Positions 1 to 6,629 of a stretch of 9,690 bases of DNA are shown here, piece by piece. Below the pieces are notes generated by a model. It ran no database searches. It was given only the letters and a program-made list of their open reading frames with translations, and was not told the origin of the DNA. Position numbers and translations under genes: made by a program. This DNA comes from Candidatus Dadabacteria bacterium. Its GTDB lineage: Bacteria > Desulfobacterota_D > UBA1144 > Nemesobacterales > CSP1-2. Location of the stretch: positions 1 to 9,690 of the forward strand of contig JAKEHC010000091.1 of assembly GCA_022615255.1 (NCBI GenBank), read 5' to 3'. Each line of letters begins with the position of its first letter. Positions within the stretch are counted from its first letter, which is position 1.

Positions 1-694
1 AGTTCTTGAGTTGCTGAAGCTTGAAGATTATATAGACCTTATGATACCAAGAGGGGGTGAGGAGCTTATAAGGTTTGTTTCAGAAAACTCTAGGATTCCA
101 GTAATAAAGCATTATAAGGGGGTCTGCCACATTTTTGTTGATGAAAGTGCCGATCTAGAGATGGCTAAGATGATATCATTTAATGCAAAGGTGCAGAGGC
201 CCGGTGTTTGTAACGCTATGGAAACACTTCTAGTGCACGAGGGGGTTGCAGAAATCTTTCTTCCCCAGTTTGTTAAGACGCTTGAGGAATCAGGCGTAGA
301 AATAAGGGGTTGTAGACGTACTAAAGAGATCATTCCGAATATTAAGGATGCAACGGAAGAGGATTGGTATGCAGAATATCTTGATCTAATACTAAGCGTT
401 AAGGTGGTAAAGGACCTAGAGGAAGCAATATCACACATTGACAAATATGGCTCAATGCACACTGAGGCAATTATTACTGAGAACTATACGAATGCACAGG
501 GTTTCTTAAATGGTGTTAATTCCTCGACTGTTTTGGTTAACGCATCTACAAGGTTTAGCGATGGCTTTGAGCTTGGATTAGGGGCTGAGATAGGTATAAG
601 CACCTCAAAGCTTCATGCCTTTGGTCCGATGGGTGTTGAGGAGTTAACCACTACAAAATTTATCATTTATGGAAATGGACAAATAAGAACCTGA
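1..694 (+). CDS. proA: Glutamate-5-semialdehyde dehydrogenase (gamma-glutamyl phosphate reductase), C-terminal part
   Basis: This is the 3' part of proA; the frame is already open at the left edge, so the true start lies outside the window. ProA reduces gamma-glutamyl phosphate to glutamate-5-semialdehyde with NADPH, the second step of proline synthesis in the cytoplasm. About 231 residues are visible, against roughly 420 in the whole enzyme. The family signature is clear: the segment DLMIPRGG near the start, VQRPGVCNAMETLLVH with the catalytic cysteine codon at 209-211, and a C-terminus reading LHAFGPMGVEELTTTKF. The reading frame is intact. The usual partner proB is not visible and may lie upstream. 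No convincing intrinsic terminator follows; 695-767 has only a weak AGAACC/GGTTCT inverted repeat without a T-run. Confidence 0.96.
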   Translation, partial: VLELLKLEDYIDLMIPRGGEELIRFVSENSRIPVIKHYKGVCHIFVDESADLEMAKMISFNAKVQRPGVCNAMETLLVHEGVAEIFLPQFVKTLEESGVEIRGCRRTKEIIPNIKDATEEDWYAEYLDLILSVKVVKDLEEAISHIDKYGSMHTEAIITENYTNAQGFLNGVNSSTVLVNASTRFSDGFELGLGAEIGISTSKLHAFGPMGVEELTTTKFIIYGNGQIRT

Positions 695-780
695 TTTGTG
701 AGATGATCTTTCGGTTCTGTAGCATGATAGGTTAAGGAGTTGTGTAGTGAATATTAATTAACTATATATGAAAAAAGAAA

Positions 781-785
781 GGGGG
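781..785 (+). promoter_or_regulatory. Shine-Dalgarno sequence deciding the sigma-factor start
   Basis: An AAAGGGGG tract ends six bases before the GTG at 792. The upstream in-frame ATG at 768 has only AT-rich sequence before it. A weak promoter-like pair, TTGTGT at 740-745 and TATATA at 763-768 with a 17-base spacer, would start transcription after that ATG, which also favours 792. The promoter itself is speculative because its -35 matches only three of six consensus bases. Confidence 0.45.
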
Positions 786-791
786 AATTTA

Positions 792-2150
792 GTGAAGCAA
801 ACAAGGCTAAAGAAGAGGGTATATCCTCTTATGTCAAAGCAGATGAGTAAGATAAAGTCTCAAGGAAAGCGGGGTGCAAAATCTAAGAACAAATCCTCGG
901 AAGGGAACTTCCAAGAGTATCAAATTGATGGAGAGCTCGATGTGATACTCGGGGGAGAGGATATCTTCATACCGTTGGATATCGAGGATAAAATCATACC
1001 CGAGATAGCTGAGTCTGAGTTCGACCTTCAGCTTGAATCCCAGAAGGGTGAGCCCGGGGAAGAAAAGGTGAGTCAATGGACCCCGGACGAAGAATTCAGA
1101 CTTCTTCAGGTCTACTTTAGAGAGATGGGGACCGAACCCCTTCTTACGCCTAGGGAGGAGGTTGAGGTTTCTGCGAAGATCAAGAAATGTGAGGCAAAGG
1201 CAAGGGAGGTAAAGAAGGTCCTTGAAAAGATACTGGATAAAAAACTGGGCGAGTGCTTAGAAGACGCTTTAATCGAGCTTGAGGGGATTACTGACAGAAG
1301 AATACGAAGCGGGGTAAGCCTTTTTAATAGAAAAACGTTGTCAAGAAGGGTGGATCCTAAACTGAAAATCACTCCAAATCGTGTAAAAAGGTTTAGTGTT
1401 CTTACAAAGGCTTATCTTAAAAGAGCAAGGGGATTTAAGGAGAGGTTTGTAAAGGCAAACCTAAGACTGGTGGTAAGCATTGCAAAAAGATACATGGCTC
1501 GTGGGCTTCCCCTTCCGGATCTTATACAGGAGGGAAATGTTGGTCTTATGAGAGCGGTAGAGAGATTTGATCATACTAAGGGATATAAGTTTTCTACTTA
1601 TGCTTCGTGGTGGATACATCAAGCAATATCAAGGGCACTACTTGACCAGACCAGAACTATAAGGGTTCCAGTATATGTATTGGAGCAGGCGAGCAAGGTG
1701 CACAGGGTAAGCTCAATGCTTCACAAAGAAATGGGTAGAAAGCCAATGCCGGAAGAGATTTCCGAGAAGTCAGGGATTTCTATAGAGGGGGTAAAGCGAG
1801 TACTCGATGCTACAAAGGACGTCGTCCACTTAGATTCGCCTATACTGGATGGTGAAAAAACGACGCTTCTTGAATTTATACCGGATGAAGGTTCTCCAAC
1901 ACCGGATTCAGCAGTAGCAAAATCGACGCTTACTGAAAAGATGAAAGGGGCTCTTTCGACGCTTACTCAAAGGGAAGAGCAGATACTGAAAATGAGATTC
2001 GGAATCGGATTTGAAACCACTTATACATTAGACGAAATAGGTAAGTATTTCAGTCTTACTCGCGAGCGAATAAGACAAATTGAAAAAAGAGCTCTTGAGA
2101 AGCTAGAGGATTCAGAGATAGGCGGAATGTTAAAAAGCTTCCTTGAATGA
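792..2150 (+). CDS. RNA polymerase sigma factor, sigma-70 family, RpoD type
   Basis: This sigma factor directs RNA polymerase to promoters. The GTG at 792 (452 residues) is preferred because of its Shine-Dalgarno sequence; the in-frame ATG at 768 would add eight residues. Residues below count from 792. Region 1.2 is near 103-134 (YFREMGTEPLLTPREEVE). Region 2 is at about 218-290, with FVKANLRLVVSIAKRY, DLIQEGNVGLMRAVERFD and FSTYASWWIHQAISRALLDQ. Region 3 begins near EQASKVHRV (298). Region 4 is at about 380-440, ending in the helix-turn-helix SLTRERIRQIEKRALEKLE. The C-terminus GGMLKSFLE resembles housekeeping RpoD. The N-terminus is about 95 residues, basic then acidic, and does not look like a clear region 1.1. 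About 80 residues separate regions 1.2 and 2.1, far fewer than in E. coli RpoD. It could be the primary factor or a second group 1/2 factor; sequence alone does not decide. recN follows six bases later. Confidence 0.93.
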   Translation: MKQTRLKKRVYPLMSKQMSKIKSQGKRGAKSKNKSSEGNFQEYQIDGELDVILGGEDIFIPLDIEDKIIPEIAESEFDLQLESQKGEPGEEKVSQWTPDEEFRLLQVYFREMGTEPLLTPREEVEVSAKIKKCEAKAREVKKVLEKILDKKLGECLEDALIELEGITDRRIRSGVSLFNRKTLSRRVDPKLKITPNRVKRFSVLTKAYLKRARGFKERFVKANLRLVVSIAKRYMARGLPLPDLIQEGNVGLMRAVERFDHTKGYKFSTYASWWIHQAISRALLDQTRTIRVPVYVLEQASKVHRVSSMLHKEMGRKPMPEEISEKSGISIEGVKRVLDATKDVVHLDSPILDGEKTTLLEFIPDEGSPTPDSAVAKSTLTEKMKGALSTLTQREEQILKMRFGIGFETTYTLDEIGKYFSLTRERIRQIEKRALEKLEDSEIGGMLKSFLE

Positions 2151-2156
2151 TATTGC

Positions 2157-3812
2157 ATGCTTCTTGAACTCACTCTGAGAAACTTCGCCATTATAGATGA
2201 GCTCACTATTAGTTTTGGCGAAGGCCTAAATATCCTGACTGGGGAAACGGGGGCAGGAAAGTCGATCATAGTTGATGCAATAAACCTCATCTTGGGCGAA
2301 AAGGCCTCTCCAGACCTTATAAAATCAGAAAGGGAAGAGGCTCAGATAGAGGCTCTCTTTGATATCAGTAAAAAAAGTGGGTTAAAAGATAAGCTTATCT
2401 CATTAGGATTTGAATCCAAGGGTGATGAGGTTGTCATTAAGCGTGTTATCTCAAGGGCAGGAAGAAGCCGCGTATTCATCAATGGAAACATAGCTACCTT
2501 TAACTTACTTCAGCAGATTGTAGAGGGGCTTGTAGATATATTCAGTCAACATGAGCATCAGGCCCTTCTTAAAGAGGAAAAACATCTGGAAGTCTTAGAC
2601 GAATTTGGAGGGTTAAAAAGCCTTACTGAACGGGTTTCTGAACTATTCAATCAAACAACTAGGCTTAAAAAAGAAATCGAGGAACTGGAGAGAAGCCTAA
2701 GGAATCTGGCTGAAAGAGAGGATTTTTTGAGGTTTCAGTGTAGCGAAATAGACGGTATAAAACTAGAGCCTGGTGAGGATGAGAGACTGGAGGAGGAAAG
2801 AAAAAAAATAGCCAATGCAGAAAGGTTATTTTCAGTAACGCAGGAAGCCTATGGCATTATCTATGAAGGGGAAAAGGCTTTAATCGATATACTTAAAAGG
2901 ATTCGTAGTCAGATTGAGGAAGTTTCAAAAATTGATACAAGCTTGCTAGAGATAGCAAAATCAATTGAGAAGGGGACCATAGAGATTCAAGATGCTGCAT
3001 TCACTTTAAGGGATTACGCCTCGAGTATAAGCTTTGATTCAAACAGACTGGGTTCGATAGAGAATAGGCTCGAGGATATAAAGAGGCTTAAAAGAAAGCA
3101 TGGTGCAGGCATTCATGAAATCTTGGAAAAAAGAAAAAGCTTAGAAGAGGAACTGGGAAAGATATCCAGTCGCGAAGGAAGAATAGAAGCCTTGATTAAG
3201 GATTTCGAACGAGTTGAATCAGAGCTCAATCACAATGCCCGTGAGCTATCGGAAAAAAGACGCAATGCAGCAGACAGATTAGTGTTGGCGGTTTGTAAAG
3301 AATTGGGGCAGGTCGGAATAAAGGGCGGTCAGTTCGCTGTAGAATTTGAGGAGAAGTCAATTACCGAATGTGGAGTTGAAAGGGGTTTATTTCTTTTTTC
3401 TGCAAACCCGGATGAAAAGCCTAAACCCTTCACCAGGATTGCATCGGGAGGGGAGCTTTCTCGAATCATGCTTATTCTAAAGGAGGTTCTTGCAAGGGTA
3501 GAAGGGGGATCAGTACTTATATTTGATGAAGCGGATTCGGGAATTGGTGGAGCGGTAGCCGAGACAGTCGGGAGAAAGATTAAGAATCTTTCAAAGAGGT
3601 ATCAGGTGATTTGCATTACGCATCTCCCACAGGTTGCGAAATTTGCCGATAGGCATTTCAGGGTTACTAAGACCTTCAAGGGTAATAAGACAAGGGTGCA
3701 GGTTAAGGTATTAAACGGCGACGAGCGTGTCGAAGAGCTGGGTCGTATGCTTGGGGGACTCAAGATTACGGAAAAGACGATGGAAGCCGCGCGTGAGATG
3801 TTGAAGCAATAG
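2157..3812 (+). CDS. recN: DNA repair protein RecN
   Basis: RecN is an SMC-like ATPase that acts at DNA double-strand breaks during recombinational repair. The 551 residues match the usual family length (about 550-575). The N-terminal head carries Walker A GETGAGKS at 29-36 and the RecN-typical FSQHEHQALL near 125-133. A long charged, glutamate- and lysine-rich coiled-coil region fills roughly 150-380. The C-terminal head has the ABC signature SGGELSR at 430-436, Walker B VLIFDEAD at 453-460, the D-loop SGIGG just after, and the H-loop histidine in CITHLPQVA at 489. All ATPase motifs are intact. The start ATG lies six bases after the sigma-factor stop, in the same frame, and has no Shine-Dalgarno of its own, so translation probably depends on coupling. 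No SOS box was recognised upstream, and a promoter of its own is not evident. Confidence 0.97.
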   Translation: MLLELTLRNFAIIDELTISFGEGLNILTGETGAGKSIIVDAINLILGEKASPDLIKSEREEAQIEALFDISKKSGLKDKLISLGFESKGDEVVIKRVISRAGRSRVFINGNIATFNLLQQIVEGLVDIFSQHEHQALLKEEKHLEVLDEFGGLKSLTERVSELFNQTTRLKKEIEELERSLRNLAEREDFLRFQCSEIDGIKLEPGEDERLEEERKKIANAERLFSVTQEAYGIIYEGEKALIDILKRIRSQIEEVSKIDTSLLEIAKSIEKGTIEIQDAAFTLRDYASSISFDSNRLGSIENRLEDIKRLKRKHGAGIHEILEKRKSLEEELGKISSREGRIEALIKDFERVESELNHNARELSEKRRNAADRLVLAVCKELGQVGIKGGQFAVEFEEKSITECGVERGLFLFSANPDEKPKPFTRIASGGELSRIMLILKEVLARVEGGSVLIFDEADSGIGGAVAETVGRKIKNLSKRYQVICITHLPQVAKFADRHFRVTKTFKGNKTRVQVKVLNGDERVEELGRMLGGLKITEKTMEAAREMLKQ

Positions 3813-3874
3813 AAAATTGGTAAATGGCTTAGGCTTACGTCCATGGCTTTTAGCCTTAAAAAAAGAATACGGTA

Positions 3875-4420
3875 CTAGAGCACAAACACCACGGCGGCAA
3901 TAACAGTAGTCCATAGACCATTCTTATCACCGACTGCCGACTGAGTAACGTTCATAGTTCTTACCGTGTGCCCACTTATCTTCCAGATATCTTTTTGCTC
4001 ATCGTAGCTCTTGTCCGGGTCAAATTCAACACCGAGAATAGTTGCAAGCATGTAGGCAGCTAAATCTTCTGCATAATCACCTGCAAAACTATCGGTCTGA
4101 CCATAGCCATGATGCTCGGAAAGGTAGCCGTAGTGGTTAGACTTTTTGGGGATAGCAATACCAACTGATGAAGCAACTAGGCGGTGAGGCTCGTTGGTTG
4201 CGTTCTCACTCATCACGACATAAACCACTTGTCCTGATTTAAGACGTCTAAGCCCGAGGGAGCGTGGCACAAGTTTACAGCCCGGTGGAAATATGCTTGA
4301 AACCCTGACTAAATTGAACTCTGCGATCTTGGCATCACGAAGAGCCATTTCAAAGCTTGTAAGCTTTTCTTTGTGTTTGCCCACACCCTTAGTTGCAAAA
4401 GCAGATTTCGGTAATAGCAA
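3875..4420 (-). CDS. pdaD: Pyruvoyl-dependent arginine decarboxylase
   Basis: This enzyme decarboxylates arginine to agmatine, the entry to polyamine synthesis, with a self-made pyruvoyl group instead of PLP. The 181 residues contain the family's self-cleavage site: NLVRVSSIFPPGC at 36-48, where the chain is expected to be cut between Ser41 and Ser42, the latter becoming the pyruvoyl group. EPHRLVASSVGIAIP (77-91) and LSEHHGYG (100-107) also fit; Glu102 is the likely equivalent of the catalytic glutamate of the Methanocaldococcus enzyme. The N-terminus LLPKSAFATKGVGKHKEKL is typical of the longer bacterial and archaeal form. The start is TTG, supported by GGAG eight bases upstream and a promoter just beyond. 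The gene is probably monocistronic and converges on recN across 62 bases with no clear terminator. No agmatinase or agmatine deiminase gene is nearby. Confidence 0.93.
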   Translation of the reverse strand: MLLPKSAFATKGVGKHKEKLTSFEMALRDAKIAEFNLVRVSSIFPPGCKLVPRSLGLRRLKSGQVVYVVMSENATNEPHRLVASSVGIAIPKKSNHYGYLSEHHGYGQTDSFAGDYAEDLAAYMLATILGVEFDPDKSYDEQKDIWKISGHTVRTMNVTQSAVGDKNGLWTTVIAAVVFVL

Positions 4421-4428
4421 TTTTTTTT

Positions 4429-4432
4429 CTCC
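4429..4432 (-). promoter_or_regulatory. Shine-Dalgarno sequence for the TTG start of pdaD
   Basis: GGAG followed by eight A residues precedes the TTG codon at 4420. There is no ATG nearby in frame that keeps the conserved N-terminus, so this site fixes the start. Confidence 0.6.
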
Positions 4433-4444
4433 GTTGAGTGGAAT

Positions 4445-4473
4445 TTTTTATACTAAATAAAGTCATTTGTCAA
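4445..4473 (-). promoter_or_regulatory. Predicted sigma-70 promoter of pdaD
   Basis: On the minus strand a perfect TTGACA (4468-4473) is followed by TATAAA at 4447-4452 (15-base spacer) or by TAAAAA at 4445-4450 (17-base spacer). Transcription would start near 4438, giving a leader of about 18 bases that holds the Shine-Dalgarno sequence. The short leader leaves no room for a riboswitch. Confidence 0.55.
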
Positions 4474-4503
4474 CAGCTACATAAAATCGTTGTGTTTTTT
4501 AAT

Positions 4504-4537
4504 GAAAAAAAAACCTTAAAAGAGAGTAGATTTAAAG
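4504..4537 (-). terminator. Possible weak terminator after the TPR gene
   Basis: On the minus strand CTTTAAA and TTTTAAG (six of seven positions paired, nine-base loop) are followed by G and then nine T residues. The T-run suits an intrinsic terminator, but the stem is AT-rich and weak. It lies between the TPR stop codon (4579) and the pdaD promoter, where a terminator would be expected. Confidence 0.3.
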
Positions 4538-4578
4538 ATCGATGCAGATATTATTCTAAGAACCCATTTGATTTGAAT

Positions 4579-5064
4579 TCAATTTAATGTGAATTTTATC
4601 TTGTCAACCGCTTCTTTGGCAAGTGTATAGTCTGGATATGCTTCTAGTGCGTGCTGGAATTCCTCCAGAGCCTTCTTTATCATACCTTTTATCAAATAAA
4701 CCCTTCCAAGATTATAGTGTGGGTAGTGGCGTGGGTCGTAGCGCTTTGCTTGAATCGCCTTTTCAAGCCAGGGTATGGCTTCGTCATGATTCCCAAGTTC
4801 AATTAGATATGCACCTATGTCATTGTATGGATTTCCGAAATCTGGATCAACCTCTATTGCCTTTTTACATTCCGCTATTGCATTCTGGAGTTTACCCTGA
4901 AAGCTATAGGTCCATCCTAGGAATGTGTAAGCTTCGGCAGTAGGAAAAGTTTCAATCGAAAGCTTGTAGTGTTCTATAGCAAGGTTCAATTCTCCGTTCA
5001 TCTGATATTCATAAGCCTTCTGAAAAAGCTCAATTGCTTGAGATAAAGGATCCTTTTTTGACAT
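4579..5064 (-). CDS. Tetratricopeptide repeat protein
   Basis: This 161-residue protein is almost entirely TPR helices, which form a scaffold for protein-protein contacts. About four repeats are visible: residues 7-41 (ends in SIETFP), 43-75 (AYTFLGWTYSFQGKLQNAIAE then KKAIEVDP), 77-108 (NPYNDIGAYLIELGNHDEA then EKAI), and 114-147 (YPHYNLGRVYLIKGMIKKALEE then HALEAYP). There is no signal peptide or membrane segment, so it is likely cytoplasmic. The ATG start has only a weak AGGTAAG upstream. A TTGACA at 5110-5115 could be a -35 element, but no good -10 follows at the right distance. The 152-base gap to the E1 gene suggests a separate transcript. The partner is unknown, and the sequence gives no specific function. 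Confidence 0.88.
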   Translation of the reverse strand: MSKKDPLSQAIELFQKAYEYQMNGELNLAIEHYKLSIETFPTAEAYTFLGWTYSFQGKLQNAIAECKKAIEVDPDFGNPYNDIGAYLIELGNHDEAIPWLEKAIQAKRYDPRHYPHYNLGRVYLIKGMIKKALEEFQHALEAYPDYTLAKEAVDKIKFTLN

Positions 5065-5216
5065 GTTATCTTACTTACCTGCTAGAAGAAAAATAGGGTT
5101 TGAAGGTAGTGTCAAGGAACTCGTTTCAGAACCATGCCCAAATAATGGATATCGCATCAGAGTGCTTTTCATCTCACGCATTTAATTTTTGCCTTATTGT
5201 AGCACTTATACATATC

Positions 5217-6053
5217 TCAGTCAATCTCGGTGGCCAGTATTGAAGACAGATCAACCCCACACTCTGGCTGTTCGTAATCAATAAGATCCTTGATTCTTGG
5301 ATTCTCACCGCAAAGAGGGCACTTGGGGTCCCGCTTTACCTTAACCTCCATAACTGACATGGTTAAAGCGTTAAACACAAGTAGTCTTCCGATGAGGGTT
5401 TGCCCTATTTGAAGGAGCTCTTTTAGTGTTTCAACTGCCTGAGTAGTTCCGATAATCCCGGCAACAGCGCCTAGAATACCTGCTTCCTGACAGTTTGGAA
5501 TCATTCCTGCGGGGGGAATATCTGAATAAAGACAACGGTAGCAAGGGCCACCGGCATGAGGTTTAAACACGGATACCTGCCCCTCAAATCTCAGTATGGC
5601 ACCCGAGACGAGGGTCTTTTTTTCGAAGTAACAAGCGTCATTAACAAGATACCGAGTAGGAAAATTGTCAGAGCCGTCCAGCACTATATCATAATTCTTA
5701 ATGATGTCTCTTATATTGTCTTTTCTTATCATTTCTTCATATACAACTACATTAACATCCGGATTTAGTCTCTCTAATTTCTCTCTAGCTGAATGAGCCT
5801 TCGATCTTCCGATGTCATCTGTAAAATGAATTACCTGTCTCTGAAGGTTGGATATATCGACCTGATCTGAATCAGCAATTCCGATAGTCCCTATACCGGC
5901 TGCGGCAAGATAAAGCGCAACGGGTGAACCAAGACCACCGGCTCCTACACAAAACACCTTGGAGCGGAGAAGCCGCTCCTGTCCTACACCTCCGACTTCG
6001 GGAAGAAGTATATTTCTACTGTATCGATATATCTGCTTCTCGGTCAATTCCAC
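5217..6053 (-). CDS. moeB: ThiF/MoeB-family E1-like adenylyltransferase (HesA/MoeB/ThiF)
   Basis: This enzyme adenylates the C-terminal glycine of a ubiquitin-like sulfur carrier (MoaD, ThiS or CysO type) before sulfur transfer. Residues count from GTG at 6053 (278 aa). Visible are the ATP-binding GAGGLGS (37-43), DSDQVDISNLQRQ (61-73), DGSDNFPTRYLVND (126-139), a zinc site of CYRC (171-174) plus CPLC (245-248), and the conserved cysteine in PNCQEAGILGA (188). The GTG start has AGGAGG nine bases upstream and gives the usual N-terminus ELTEKQIYRYSRNILLPEVG. The longer ATG start at 6071 would put the Shine-Dalgarno inside the gene. The protein ends about 30 residues after CPLC, so it has no C-terminal rhodanese domain, unlike MoeZ. 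Cysteine synthase, JAMM and TusA-like genes upstream suggest a role in cysteine synthesis, although MoeB or ThiF roles in molybdopterin or thiamine synthesis remain possible. Confidence 0.92.
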   Translation of the reverse strand: MELTEKQIYRYSRNILLPEVGGVGQERLLRSKVFCVGAGGLGSPVALYLAAAGIGTIGIADSDQVDISNLQRQVIHFTDDIGRSKAHSAREKLERLNPDVNVVVYEEMIRKDNIRDIIKNYDIVLDGSDNFPTRYLVNDACYFEKKTLVSGAILRFEGQVSVFKPHAGGPCYRCLYSDIPPAGMIPNCQEAGILGAVAGIIGTTQAVETLKELLQIGQTLIGRLLVFNALTMSVMEVKVKRDPKCPLCGENPRIKDLIDYEQPECGVDLSSILATEID

Positions 6054-6062
6054 CGTTTCATC

Positions 6063-6068
6063 CCTCCT
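6063..6068 (-). promoter_or_regulatory. Shine-Dalgarno AGGAGG deciding the moeB-like start
   Basis: A perfect AGGAGG on the minus strand lies nine bases before GTG 6053. It begins directly at codon 2 of the alternative ATG start (6071), which argues that the ATG is not used. Confidence 0.6.
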
Positions 6069-6084
6069 CATATAAAGTTAGCTT

Positions 6085-6090
6085 ATTATA
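6085..6090 (-). promoter_or_regulatory. Possible -10 element of the moeB-like gene
   Basis: A consensus TATAAT stands on the minus strand about 32 bases before GTG 6053. No recognisable -35 lies 16-18 bases upstream and there is no extended TG motif, so the promoter is uncertain. If real, the E1 gene could be transcribed apart from the tusA-cysM-mec genes, from which it is separated by 162 bases. Confidence 0.3.
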
Positions 6091-6193
6091 CTAGCCGAGA
6101 ATAAAGATGATGCTTTTACAAACTTACTTATTTCTCATTTCCCCGGCAGTAAATAGCAATTGACAATTAACTTAAGATTAATCGCACTGCAAC

Positions 6194-6215
6194 TAATCCA
6201 TTTTATATTGGATTA
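6194..6215 (-). other. Hairpin just after the JAMM gene stop codon
   Basis: TAATCCA and TGGATTA form a perfect seven-base stem with an eight-base loop, directly abutting the TAA stop at 6216. No T-run follows on either strand, so it is not a standard intrinsic terminator. It could protect the transcript 3' end. Confidence 0.3.
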
Positions 6216-6629
6216 TTAGTCAAAAACCAACTCGATCTTTTCTTCCACAAACGGAGAATCATAATCATTAAGAATCCAGGCTCTCCCATCGTTGTATTTG
6301 CCATGATTAATTGAAAGAATTATATAAATCCAATCGGGCCATGCCCTTTCTCTATCAAACGAAGAGGGACGGGGTGGGTGGTCAGGATGAGAATGGTAGA
6401 TCCCGAGTATCTCCATTCCATTTAGCCTAGCCCAGTCATCAGCTTCTTTAAAAGAAATAGGGTCAAGCTCATATCTGTCACGCGCCCTTTCCCGGTTTAA
6501 GTTCCTACACTCTTTCAAATTAATTATGCTTCCGTTTTCCCCAATTAGGACGCCGCAAACCTCTTCTGGATAGCCGGACTCAGCGTGCTTTATTATCTCA
6601 TCATAAGTTGACTTGGTTATTTTTACCAC
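6216..6629 (-). CDS. mec: JAMM/MPN+ metalloprotease, CysO-cysteine peptidase (Mec) type
   Basis: A small single-domain JAMM zinc peptidase of 137 residues, about the size of mycobacterial Mec. The metal site is complete: Glu23 in PEEVCGVLIG, then HSHP at 79-82 (His79, His81), Ser89 and Asp92 in the HxHx10D spacing, followed by AWPDWIYIILS. In the Mec pathway the enzyme releases cysteine from the carrier-cysteine adduct; in the Wolinella HcyD pathway a relative trims a blocked carrier. It overlaps the 3' end of the cysteine synthase gene, which supports a role in cysteine synthesis. The start is ambiguous: in-frame TTG 6632, GTG 6629 and GTG 6626 all follow a G-rich stretch (GGGGGG at 6635-6640) able to act as Shine-Dalgarno. 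GTG 6629 is chosen as the first GTG with good spacing. The protein has no signal peptide. Confidence 0.9.
   Translation of the reverse strand: MVKITKSTYDEIIKHAESGYPEEVCGVLIGENGSIINLKECRNLNRERARDRYELDPISFKEADDWARLNGMEILGIYHSHPDHPPRPSSFDRERAWPDWIYIILSINHGKYNDGRAWILNDYDSPFVEEKIELVFD

Noticed and set aside
112..462. Minus-strand open frame inside proA, and similar long opposite-strand frames inside the sigma, recN, cysM and moeB-like genes
   Set aside because: They overlap well-identified conserved genes fully, show no family motif, and have compositions expected of antisense shadows.
3813..3874. Shared bidirectional terminator between recN and pdaD
   Set aside because: The only stems (GGCT/AGCC and similar) are four to five bases long. 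The run of seven A/T bases lies on the wrong side of the hairpin for pdaD and gives A rather than T residues for recN.
4421..4578. Riboswitch or attenuator upstream of pdaD
   Set aside because: The predicted transcript start leaves only about 18 leader bases, and the rest of the gap is AT-rich with no recognisable conserved fold.
5217..6629. E1-like enzyme plus JAMM peptidase as an antiphage or ubiquitin-like conjugation system
   Set aside because: No E2-like protein, ubiquitin-like protein or nucleotidyltransferase is present. The tight link to cysteine synthase and a TusA-like protein points to sulfur metabolism.
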